A stretch of 64,000 nt of DNA, from positions 106,512 to 170,511 of the forward strand of contig JAHDVF020000589.1 in assembly GCA_022606425.2 (NCBI GenBank), read 5' to 3'. The stretch is from Lepidostoma basale. Its lineage: Eukaryota > Arthropoda > Insecta > Trichoptera > Lepidostomatidae. Made by a program: the position numbers and the translations under genes. Positions 45,497-56,900 of this stretch are shown piece after piece. The first letter of the stretch is position 1; every line of letters begins with the position of its first letter. The notes under the pieces are model-generated. The model saw only the letters and a program-made list of their open reading frames with translations, was not told the DNA's origin and did not search any database.

Positions 45497-46180
45497 TAAC
45501 TAACTAACTAACTAACAATCACGCCGTCGCCGGTTAGCAGAAAAAGTGGACTGCCACAATTTTATTCCCTGATATACTTCTCTCGATTCCTCCACATTCA
45601 TACATCCAGTCATGTATCGTTTTCTCTGAATTTTCATGTGGCCGACAATCAATATTAGATTTATTAGATTGTGCCTCGTTTTCTTCGGTCTTCCTCTATT
45701 TCTAGTTCCGTTTACATCGTTTACATTTACTTAGTTTACCATTCTTTCTTCATTAATTTTTTCCATGTGTTTAAATCACCTTTCTTATATTTTCATTCGA
45801 CACATCAAAACAGTTTTCATCATATCCGTCTAGAGATCTCATTTCTACTGAAATAATTCTACTTTCATCTTTATTTTGCCAGTCCCATGATTCGCTTCCA
45901 TACGTAAGGGTTGGTGCAAGACACCATTATCCGTTGCCATTTTAGCTTCTTTGGATAGGCTATTGTTTGCAATAACAACTTTAAGTGCACCATTCATCTT
46001 ATTTCTTTAATGAATTTAATAACTTAGTTAACCATTCTTTCCTCATTTATTCTTTCCATGTGTACAAACAATCTCAATGTTCCTTTCATTATTTTGTTCA
46101 TAACACTTTCATTTGGACTTAATTTACTTCTTATATTTTCATTTGATCATTCGTCTAAGATATCAATTTGACATCAATAA
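45497..46180 (-). mobile_element. LINE-A fragments
   Basis: The inverted 3' end with AACTAACTAACTAACAATCA, then coding remnants to about 45935. More LINE-A follows at 46030-46180 (TTCATTATTTTGTTCATAAC). Confidence 0.72.
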
Positions 46181-46184
46181 TATT

Positions 46185-46386
46185 ATTATTATTAATTAAT
46201 AATTAAATAAAACGATGTTTTTTAACTACTTCCACTTTTGTCTTTATTTAGACAGCGACCGGTTTCGCCAGACTCGCTGGCATCGACAGACTGGTCTGTC
46301 GATGCCAGCGATTCTGGCGAAACCGGTCGCTGTCTAAATAAAGACAAAAGTGGAAGTAGTTAAAAAACATCGTTTTATTTAATTAT
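46185..46386. repeat. near-perfect palindrome (about 95-bp arms) with hammerhead-like motifs
   Basis: AAATAAAACGATGTTTTTTA...GACAGCGACCGGTTTCGCCA is mirrored by TGGCGAAACCGGTCGCTGTC...AACATCGTTTTATTTAATTA about the centre near 46287. Both arms contain CGATG-CCAG-CGA-CTGG-CGAAACCGGTC (46258-46286 minus, about 46299-46328 plus). A degenerate relative is at 54160-54345. Confidence 0.9.
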
Positions 46387-46519
46387 TATTTAAAATGAAC
46401 TTCCATCAAGAGATTTCAGTAAAATCATTTGAATATTATTTTTATTGTTGTAAAACTCAATCTTTCTCGAACTCTTTAACTACACATCAGAAACCTTTTC
46501 ATCAGATTAAAAATGAAGT

Positions 46520-46952
46520 GTTAACTAACTATCTAACCATCACGCCATTTCCCCGGAGAGGTAGGCAGAGAAGATTGCTCTGTCCTGACATACCTCTTAA
46601 GTTTCCTCTACATTCATACATTGTGACATGCCTTCATGTTACGTTACAGTGTGACGACTTTCGTGGCCGAGTGGTAAGTGGGTTGGCTGCCACCCTGAAG
46701 GTTCCGGGTTCGATTCCCGGCGAGGGCAGTGTGATTGTCACACTCTCTTTGGTCTGGTTTGGGATTCACGTGACAATAAAATGGCGATAGATTAGCTACC
46801 TATCACATGTCACGAGAATCACTATGATAGCTATAATATCATTTACATCGATTTGGCTCATGCTGTCATGATGTAAAGAGCGATTCAACAAAATAAAATG
46901 AAAAAATAAAATAAAAAAATGAAAATGCAAAGTCGTCGATTTCTTCGACGAA
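46520..46952 (-). mobile_element. LINE-A fragment split by SINE-1
   Basis: The inverted LINE-A 3' end (CCATCACGCCATTTCCCCGG) stops near 46650 and appears to resume at about 46925 (GTCGTCGATTTCTTCGACG). Confidence 0.65.
46654..46917 (+). mobile_element. SINE-1, complete copy
   Basis: Box A-like TGGCCGAGTGGTAAG at 46664 and box B GGTTCGATTCC at 46707-46717 show tRNA derivation. The body GTCACACTCTCTTTGGTCTG...AAAATGGCGATAGATTAGCT follows, then the LINE-F-type end TTTACATCGATTTGGCTCAT...ATGATGTAAAGAGCG and an A/T-rich tail. The tRNA acceptor stem does not close, so this is not a functional tRNA gene. Confidence 0.88.
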
Positions 46953-47034
46953 ATAAAGTGTTACTAGGTTAATAACCTAATAAACAAATAGCCTCAGTTA
47001 TTTAAAATTAGAACCAAACGTTTTTTTAATTTTT

Positions 47035-47166
47035 TTATTTTGTGGACGTTGGACGATAGAAGTGTGCGCGGAAGATGCGTATTGGTGGCGATGAGGTTCG
47101 CAACCCGTAAAGTGTGGCAGTCCATTCTTTCTGCCTACCTACCCCTTCGGGACTACGGCGTGATGT
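47035..47166 (+). mobile_element. SINE-3 second copy
   Basis: TTTATTTTGTGGACGTTGGA, GAAGTGTGCGCGGAAGATGC and the LINE-A-type end GGCGTGATG, with a shorter middle than 16661-16863. Confidence 0.6.
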
Positions 47167-47189
47167 TTATTTAGTATTTTTTTTATAAG

Positions 47190-47262
47190 GAGGTAGTTAC
47201 ATTTTTTACATTTTAGGATGTGACGACACTAAAAAGGTTGAGAAACACTGATCTATACCTTA
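47190..47262 (-). mobile_element. hAT-type terminal sequence
   Basis: The minus strand reads CAGTGTTTCTCAACCTTTTT, the characteristic hAT end. Only one terminus is recognisable. A possible relative (CTAGTGTTTCCCAAC) is at 62886. Confidence 0.55.
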
Positions 47263-47344
47263 ATTTCTTTTTTCGAATGTCAATAAGTACAAAGTTTCCA
47301 AATCCCATGACTTATTTAATAATATAGAAAATACACATATAAAA

Positions 47345-47645
47345 ATAAAACTAACTAACTAACTAACCATCACGCCGTCTCCCCGAAGGAGTAGGCGGAA
47401 AGAATTGACTGCCTCACTTTTCTTTCCTGACATATTTCTCTCGTTTCCTCAACATTCATACATCGTGTCATGCACGCGCGTCGATTTCTCTGACTCCTCA
47501 CATGGCCGACATTCAATATTTGATTTATTTGATCGTGCCACGTTTTCCTCGGTCTTGCTCTATTTCTGGTTCCATTTACATCATTAACATATAATTTTTT
47601 TACCATTCTTTCTTCATTCATTTTTTCCATATGTCCAAACCATAA
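47345..47645 (-). mobile_element. LINE-A C-terminus, open for 86 codons
   Basis: MEKMNEERMVKKLYVNDVNG, RPRKTWHDQINQILNVGHVR and RRACMTRCMNVEETREICQE, then the 3' end and (TTAG)n. This is the cleanest LINE-A C-terminus. It lies just upstream of channel exon 1. Confidence 0.85.
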
Positions 47646-47706
47646 AAATATATCTGCTTTATTTTAACTTTTATGTATTTAATATGCTGAAAGGTCTAAT
47701 TTTCAG

Positions 47707-47914
47707 GTAAAAAAAAACATGTGGATCCACCGATAATAATTCCGTCAGAATTTTTGAAGAGACGTGGTACGCTCGCAACAACCGGGGTTAAAATAAGAGC
47801 TATAGTGATGCTCGTTCTATCTGACTGGAAAGACGGACTCACAACTTTCTGCAAGAGTACTACCATTCACGGCTTTAATCACATTGTGTCTACTAAAGTC
47901 CATTATTTCGAGAG
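47707..47914 (+). CDS. ppk-like channel, first recognised exon (cytoplasmic N-terminus)
   Basis: The acceptor TTTTCAG precedes 47707 and the exon ends GAGAG before GTATTT. It encodes the cytoplasmic segment with FCKSTTIHGFNHI, the family's N-terminal signature carrying the HG gating dipeptide, and runs to YFER just before TM1. The exon starts in phase with two bases of a split codon. The only in-frame Met is at codon 34, so either an upstream exon carries the start or translation begins there. The 3' edge is firm and the 5' edge is uncertain. Confidence 0.8.
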
Positions 47915-50900
47915 GTATTTTTCTTAAGTTAATAAAACGTTTTTGTCATTGTTCTATAAACTAACTAATTAATCATTACGCTGTTTTTCCGAAAGGGTAG
48001 GCAGAAATAATAGACAACCCCGATGTTCCATTCTGACATTCATTTATTGAGCTTCATTAGTACCAGATTGAGTTTTCATACTAATAATAATAATAATAAT
48101 TATTATTATTATTGTTATTTTTTTTGTATTATTATTTTTTTTTTTTATATTATTTTTTTTATGTTTATTTCTATTTCTATTTCTATTCCCATTTTTTTTT
48201 TTATTATTTTTTTTTAAATTTTTTTTTACAATTATTATGGTTTTTGAAAAAGAATAAATCATGACAGTCTGTAACATTAGCGTGAATTGTGAAAATTTAG
48301 AGCAAGTATATGAGTTCGTGTATTTAAGTAGTATGTTAACAAACGATGGGCGAGTGGAAAGGGATATTGAAAGAAGGGTTGTGGCAGGCAAAAAAGTGAA
48401 TGGTGCACTTAAAGTTGTCATCGCAAAAAAAAACCTATCCAAAAAAGCAAGAATGGCAGTGCACAATGGTGTTCTTTTACCGACCCTTATGTATGGAAGC
48501 GAAGCATAGATCTGACAAAAGAAGGATGAAAGTAGAATAAATGCAGTAGAAATGAGATCTCTTAGACGAATGTGTTGATACTTCGTGTATGATAGAGTGT
48601 CGAATGAAAATATAAGAAGTGAATGCGGTGCCAATGATGGTGTTATGAAGAAAATAATGAATGGATCATTGAGATGGTTTGGACATATGGAAAGAATGAA
48701 TGGTAAAAATAATATATGTTAACGATGTAAATGGAACTTGAAATAGAGGAAGCCCGAGGAAAAAGTGGCACGATCAAATAAATCAAATATTGAATGTCGG
48801 CCACGTGAGGAGCCAGAGAAATCGACGCGCGTGCATGACACGATGGATGAATGTTGAGGAAGCGAGAGAAATATGTCAGGAAAGAAAAGTGTGGCAGTCC
48901 ATTTTTTCTGCCTACCCCTTCGGGGAGACGGTGTGATGGTTAATTAGTTATTTTTTTAAATTATTATTTTGTTGAATCGCTCTTTACATCATTACAGCGC
49001 AAGCCAAATCGATGTAAAGGGTTAAGCTTCTATATTGATTTTCGTGACATGTAATAGGTAGCTAATCTGTCGCCATTTTATTGTCACGTTAATTCTACAC
49101 CAGACAAAAGACAGTGTGCCAATCACAACCCGGAATCGAACCCGGAACCTTCGGGGTGGCAGTCAATGCACTTACCACTCGGCCACGAAGGTCGTCAATT
49201 GTTCAATCGTTTATTGTAACAAGTGTTCTGTAGCATCTTTGGGGTAAAGTTAAAACTTCACTTTGCACTATTGCACAGTTTTGGGCTTTATGTTTAACAC
49301 CAATTAGGATCTATTTTTTGAATATTTGACAACTTCGTAATGATCAGGCTTAATTTTTTTTACATAATACAGTAGAGTCTCAATTATCCTTCCTAAGCCG
49401 GCCGCGGCAAGGTCAGATAAGCGAAAAGGTCGGATAACACGGAAAATGATAAAAACGACATTGATAATGTGTTAAATTTATTTGCACATCGAAAACTTTT
49501 CAAATATGTACATTTGTACATGTAACGTAACTGAATGTAACGAACTAAAACATCAAAATGCACTTACGGCAAAGTAATAAAACATGTTTTACAGTAGGTA
49601 TATACTCACATACAATGCAGTGAACTACGAAAATAAACGTGATTGTCTTTTGTTTACCCGCTGTTTGTCGTTTTCTAGCTACATAAGCACTGAGGACTGT
49701 CGCCTGGCGCGCGAATATAATGCGTGCAGTCGGGTAAAGGAAGTGGGCATTGCCCCGGTAGGTCGGATAACTCGGAAGGTCGGATAACCGAGACTCTACT
49801 GTACTCGTATTTACAAACATAATTTTTTAACTTATATTATTATAAATTCTGTATTTAACTTTTTTTTTTTAATATATTTTAATATGAATCAGGAAATATT
49901 AATGTAGAATCTATTATTTTAGGGTGTTTTGGTCTCTTGCGGTCTTATCTGCAATAGTGGGAGCCATACTCCTGGGTCGCACTCAGTTGGCGCGCTTCCA
50001 AACCAGCCCTACCGTCGTCTCCATCAAGAAGGGCTTCCGCGAGTGGTCCACTACCTTTCCCGCCCTCACCGTTTGTCTCACGGATCGCGTCGACTTGAAC
50101 AAGGCGGAGGAATTCATTTATAAGTAATAATATTCCATTTATAATATACAAAATTTTATAATATACAAAATTTTATAATCATTTTATAGACATGATATGC
50201 AAGGTGTCTAAAACGAAAGTTTATATTTAGCAGATCGATAAAAAAAGTTAACTATTTATCGAAAACATGTTTATTGATTATTAATGTACGTCGAAAGAAG
50301 GGTTGGTGCGGAACATTCTTTTGAGATATCTTTTATTTATAAATCGGAATTCATGAAGGTAAAATGGTTTCCCATTCGCCATTGGAGGGACGATAAAATC
50401 AATTAAGTTCGTGGCATCATGATTAGTTATTCTTCTTTTTTAACAGATCAGACGATCTGTGACACTCAAATTATGTCTCTAGAGATGACGAGGTCCAACT
50501 GTCCCCCTATCTCTTTGGTAGTCTTCCAGGGGACGTTGTCCGGAGGAGTTTTCGTTAGCGACTATATATGCGATATACCATATATTTTATGATTAGTTAG
50601 ATTTTAATTTAATGGCGAATGGCGAATCCAATTTATCTTCATGGATTCCGATTTATAATACAAGATGTCTCAAAAGAAAGTTTATGTTTGAATTCAGATC
50701 ATTATATGGAGATGTCAGACAACTTCTTGGTGTCAGAATTGCAAAACTTTCCTGTCTATTACCAAAGAATATGGTTCTTACATCTTGGATGAAGATGGAG
50801 ATCACCTCCGAAGCATTGTTGTGTTTAGTATTTTTATTGATTAAATAAAAAGTGGAACATAAACAGTGTTGTTTTTCAATTCCAAAGTTTTTACAATTTT

Positions 50901-53900
50901 CCACAGTGTTTTCATTTCTGCTGTTTGGTTCTGACAGTGTCTGCTCTTGCTCATAACAACAAACAAGAAAACAAGCATTTACCTTCTTCTTTCGCCTAGC
51001 CATTTCCCGTTATTTGGGGTCAGCTTTCCTAATACGGCTCCGCCAAGTTTCACGATCCAGGGTCATCTGGCTGTCCAGTCCCAGCACCTTCAGGTCGTTC
51101 TTAACTGTGGGCATCCATGTCGTAGGAGGCCGACCTAGTCCCCTCCTTCCTTCTTCCAATTGCAGGGTCTTATGAACGATGTATTCATTGTTCCTCCTGC
51201 TCACATAGCCGTACCACCGCAGATGACGTTCCCTAGTTTTTTTCCACTATGGGAGCGACTTTTAGGCTACCTCTGATATGCTCATTTCTAGCTTTATCCA
51301 TCATCGTAAACAAACAAGTCGTAAGACATCGTAAAACAAGCATTTACAAAAAAAATTTTAGCACGGGTATGTAGTCTAATTGTAGAGATATGCGAACTAT
51401 CATTTTTAAATTCATATTTAAATTAATACGTTATAGAACGTGGAATGTGACGAAAGACAACGAGGAACGCTACGACTACTATAGCGGCTTCATCCGCCTC
51501 GTGGCCACAGTTTCATTCCGATCAAACCTGCGCTTGTTCTGGAAGTATGAACATGACCCCACGCTGATCGGGCTGCCCCTGATGACGGTGGCTGCTGGGG
51601 TGTCTCCCACGTCCGGGCTGCGAGCTCGTCTCCACACGCGCGAACCCGTGACCTGGGTGCCCGTCATGACGGAGATGGGCATCTGTCGAACCTTCAATTC
51701 TGTTTTCTCAAGGTATACTTTCTCTCCTGATTTTATTTCACAAACATTCATGAAACTTATTTGGGTACATATTAACCCATACAGTTTGATATGTGAGTCA
51801 GGCTCACTCCCACCATGTGTTGGTACAACTCAGTTTTATTTGTAAATTAAAAAAAAAACATGATAACTTCGTATGTGCGTAGTTTGTCACGGTTGGTAGG
51901 TTTATATTTTCTGGGAACTTGGGTACGTCCATCTCAAGGACACACTCAAGATCTCAGAGAGATGGACTCTCGTGGTATCCTTTTAGAACGACGTTTCGGA
52001 GATCGTTGCAGAGTCTATGATGGTTAGTCAAGAAAGATACCATGAAAATAGGACACACTCAAGATCTCAGAGAGATGGACTCTCGAGGTATCCTTTTAGA
52101 CCGACGTTCCGGAGACCGTCGCAGAGTCTATAATGGTTGGTCAAGAAAGACACCATGAAAATAGAACACCCTAAAGCTCAGAAATTATAATTTAACATAC
52201 ATGTACTCGTAAGTGCAAGAATTCTAAATATTATAACAGTGCGGTGATATTATTTCTAATTGCGTAGATATTTTGGGCAAATGCCGTTCACTGTTAAATT
52301 GAGTACATCCGAAGCAATGAAATTATACGTACAGATTGTTTCCCCTTGCCTCACAAAAGGCAAGTCACAAGGAAGTCTTATGGGGACACGGCATCTCCTT
52401 AAAGTTTACTTTTGTTTAAGGACTTTCTGAAAACAGCCACATAATTTTTCTCAGCATCATAATCATTCTCCATAGATGGCGTTAGTGGGTCGGTTGTATA
52501 GGTTAATTCTTGAAAAAATTCACTAGTGCAACCAAATCTACATAGATGGCTGACTGAAACTGCCACGTGAAGATAAATATGGATTTTGAAATATATATAC
52601 ATCTTCCAAAAATTTGTCATGCATGATCACAAATAACAAAGGTGGAATGGGGAATGTTGTAATTACATAAAGCGTGCGCTTAACCCAACCAATGACAGGT
52701 CATAAGTCCTGTAAACACCTTGATCATCCATGTTCAGTTTCCAGTTTACGTCTTCGTCTCTATTGAGATACAATTAAAACATAATTTTTCAATAGAAATA
52801 ATGTGATGATACACTCAAAGTTGAAAAAAAAACCATTGATAAAAAATATGAACTTATGTATAACGACTGTTGAAAACCCTTATGAATAGAAGTGAAGCTT
52901 CGAGCTGCAAAAGGAGGATAAAAGTGCAATAGAAATAATGTTATGGAAATGCGATTACTACGAAAGATTTAGAGAGATAATGACAGATTAATTACAGAAA
53001 GAATTTTGTTGCAGATATCAGAGTGTGGAGACTTGGAAGCTGCAGCAAGACGATCCTGGAGCCTTTTCAAGAGCCGTTGCTGACGATGAGCTTCTATCGT
53101 GTCCTTACATGGGCAAGCAGTGTTATGCGCGAATCAGCATAATAAATTCCACTGGAACAGTAAGTTGATCCAACATTCGCAATTGAAATTAATTAAATAA
53201 TTTTATTTGCACAAACATTTTTCTCCGATTCCTCACATGGCCGAAATTCAATATTTGATTTATTTGATTGTGCCACGTTTTTCTCAGCCTTCCTCTATTT
53301 CTAGTTCCGTTTACATCATAAACATTTACTTTTTACCATTCTTTCTTCATTCTTGAAGGATGAATATACAAGGAGGTTATGCAATGGAAATGAGATCTCC
53401 GATTCTTCACATAGTTAACATTCAATATTGTTTTCATATTTAGCTTCTTCTTTTAATAAATCAGACGATCTGTGACACAGAAATCATATCTCGTGGGATG
53501 ATGAGGTCCAGCTGTCCCTCCATCTCTTAGGCGGTTTTCCAGGTGGACGGTGTTCGGAGGGGATTTCATAAGCGGCTGTATATGCGAGTCTGTCACTATC
53601 CATTCTGGCTACGTGATCTCTCCAGTATCTTCTTCTGGATCTACTCCACTGAACGATATCCTCTATTTTGCAAGTTTGTCTGCATTGCAGATACGATCTC
53701 GGGGAGTTTTTCCAGTAATTGATCTTTGAACCTTCATCTCAGGTATTCTTAGTAGACCCTTAGTTTGCATAGTGTCGGGCCGTGTCTCTACATCGTACAT
53801 TATGGTAAGTCGCACGCATGTATTATATTATATTTGTTTTATTTAGCATTTAAATAATTGTGCTTTTAGTACTACGTGCACTCTCCCTGGGAGTTGGCAG

Positions 53901-56900
53901 AAACGACTTCTGTGAGCACAGGACCAGTGGAAGGAGGCGAAGAAATTGAGGCGGTTTATCGCGCATTGCAGGTGCGGTCAGGGCCGGCGGTGCGAGGACT
54001 TGCGGTGTATCAGAGAGGCTGCCGTTTCCCCACTGAGGAGATCTCAGCCACCATACCGGTAAATCTCAAAATATTAATATTGTTACGAGTAATTGAAATT
54101 TCATGGCACAATTAAATCATAAATATTATTTGAAAAAAATCATTTTAACATATATTTAAATAATAATTAAATAAAATAATCGATGTTTTTTAAAATACTT
54201 CCAGTTTTGTATTTATTTCGACAGCGACCGGTTCGATTCGACAGTCACTAGTCTGTCGATGCCAGCGAGCCTGGCGAAACCGGTCGCTGTCGAAATAAAG
54301 ACAAAAATGAATGTATTATAGTTTTAAAAACATCGTTTCATTTCATTTTTCTTTAACATTAAGAGATTTCAGTAAAATCATTCGATTATATATATTTACT
54401 TTTATTCTATTTTTTTATAAATTTAAACACTTTTTTAAACTTTATCTTATTTTTCTCGACACGTTTCGTAGGCTTTACACGTTCATCGTCGGGAGAGCGA
54501 TATTAATTTTAATTTTAAATGTTTTAATTGATTTTAAAACAGTACACACATATAGATTTTTTTGTAACTAAGCTATTTACATATTTTTTTTTTTTAAACG
54601 ACCAACATCAAGGATTTACATCAATGATATTAGAATTTATATTACAATCTTCAATGTGAGCAGAAAATAGCTCATTATTATGAAGAAGGAATCTGGTCGT
54701 GTCCAGGCTTGAACCCATGTCCCCTGGATCAGGAGCCAAGCGTTCTATCCCCTAGACCACCACCCGGTCCCGGTTTAATTTAAATAGTTATTATGAGTAC
54801 AAATCATAACGATCATTGCGCTATTCTGTTTACGACAGCAAAACAATAATACAAGATAGCGCAAAATGACTTATATTCTTGAGCTTCGTTAAAACATTTT
54901 TTGTTTCAACAATAATAATCAAAGGAAATTTATTTTAATAAAGCATGTAGTGTAACTAATAATAAAGTTGTTAATTAAGAATTATTTTGCATCTCTTTCA
55001 GGCCTACAGCAATGCCCTATGCCAGATAGATTGCAGGAGCAGGATGTCTCAGGTTTTCTGTGGCTGTCGACCGTTTTTCTACATCGTTGGCAGTAAGTAA
55101 CTCATGAATGAAATTAATGTTTTATACAATAAAATGAATTTTCTTCTCGAGTCGTGTTAACGGGCAGGGATACTGATCACTACCCATACTACAGAGTAAT
55201 AATGTAATTTTATATATATGAAGCGGAACAAGTGCCGAGAAACTGCGAGTGACCCAAAGAACCATGGAAAATGCAATGTTAGGTATAAGCCTAAGAGACA
55301 GAGTCAGAAACGATACGGTGAGAGAAAGAACAAGGGTCACTGACATCATCCACCGGGTTGCGACTCTAAAATGGCAATGGGCGGGTCACGTAGCCAGAAG
55401 CTCAGATGAAAAGTGGACAAGAAGACTGCTGACTTGGAGACCGTGGACGACAAAAAGAAGTGCAGGGCGGCCGCAACTACGGTGGAAGAATGACCTGAAC
55501 AGACACGTCGGAATAACCTAGATGCAGTCTGCACAGGACAGAGTAACATGGAAGCGAATGGAGGAGGCCTTTGTCCAGGAGTGGACGGGAATAGCCTGAG
55601 GAAAAAGAAGAAGAAGAAAAAGCGGAGCAAAGAGAGGGTTAAATGTAGATTAAATGATATCTGGGATCCCTCATGCTTTGCTTACAATTTTTAAATTCAA
55701 AATCGATAATCGAATGGCCAAATTTGCCCTAACGAGCTAAAAAAATTGGTCACTACTGAATTTTACTAACCGGAAATCTCTGATGAGCTAAAAAAGGAAA
55801 GGTCGCCGCCGAATTCTATTACCGGAAGTCTCGATCACCTGATCTAATTGAAGAAAAAGGAGAAGAATTATTTTCTAGTGGTGAAATGACCCCTATAGAT
55901 GTAGCAGTTCCGTTTGTTGTTTTTTAGAGTTTTTGTTGTTGTGACATTCAGATGGCAAGGCGTGTGATGCAGCCGGAATGGCCTGCCTTGGCCGCAGTAT
56001 GGAGATCCTGGTGAATCTGCCAACCAACTTAGCCCGCTGCCAGTGCGTGCCGCAGTGCACTGAGATCAACTATGTGCCGTACGACCAGCGCACCAATGTC
56101 TGGTAACTGGTACACTCAAAATTCCAAATGATTGCTGTACACTCCCGATTTTCTGGACACTAGAGTCATTGAAAAAATATTTTGTAAAAACAAAAATATT
56201 TTACAATAGTACTTATAATGCAAACAAAATCTCAAATCTGACACAATGACATTGGGCGTTTAGTTCACATTTGCGCCACCGCTAACATACGTTTGTGGCT
56301 CTATAGTCGTGTCATAAAGTTTTGAGTTTGCAATAAAGCACCCGCAGCGTAGTTCATACTCATAAAACATGTCGTTAATTTTATTTTGCCTTGAAAAGTG
56401 TCTATAATAATGAATAAACGCGAACGAGTCGTACTTTTAAAAGTTTGAATGTTGCAACCGTTAAATATTTATTGAACCACCAGTTAAAAACTGTGACGCT
56501 GTCAACACGTGCGGCATACATAAACGCGTATGGCGCAGTTTAAAATTTCTCTTTGTTTGCATATTTTTAATGTTTTCGGATTAATCGGGAAATCGATTAT
56601 ACGGGATTTTTTTTTCACCATCTATCCCGGAAAATCGAAAGTGTACTGTATTCCAAAAAACAAACAGTTTTCACGAAAGATTTTTTACAATTTGTATCAT
56701 TGAAGCACGGTAATTTTCTTTTTCAGTTATACTAATTTATTTCGTTTTTTCATAGATATTTGGTGTTATATTTTGAAAAATAAAAAATATGTTTTGTTTT
56801 AAAATATTATTAAAAAAAGTATTTACTTTAATTTATGATAAACATTAGAAGTTAATGATGTGGAATTCCATAATTTTAATGTTATTGATCTTAAAATAAA

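Noticed and set aside
46664..46730. Possible tRNA gene (boxes A and B present)
   Set aside because: The acceptor and anticodon stems do not close, and the same sequence recurs as part of SINE-1.
48044..48634. 196-codon minus ORF with Asn/Lys-rich end
   Set aside because: Reading through (AAT)n and T-rich low complexity plus the antisense of LINE-A.
53876..54115. Separate 79-codon gene
   Set aside because: It is exon 5 of the channel gene read through its donor site into the intron.
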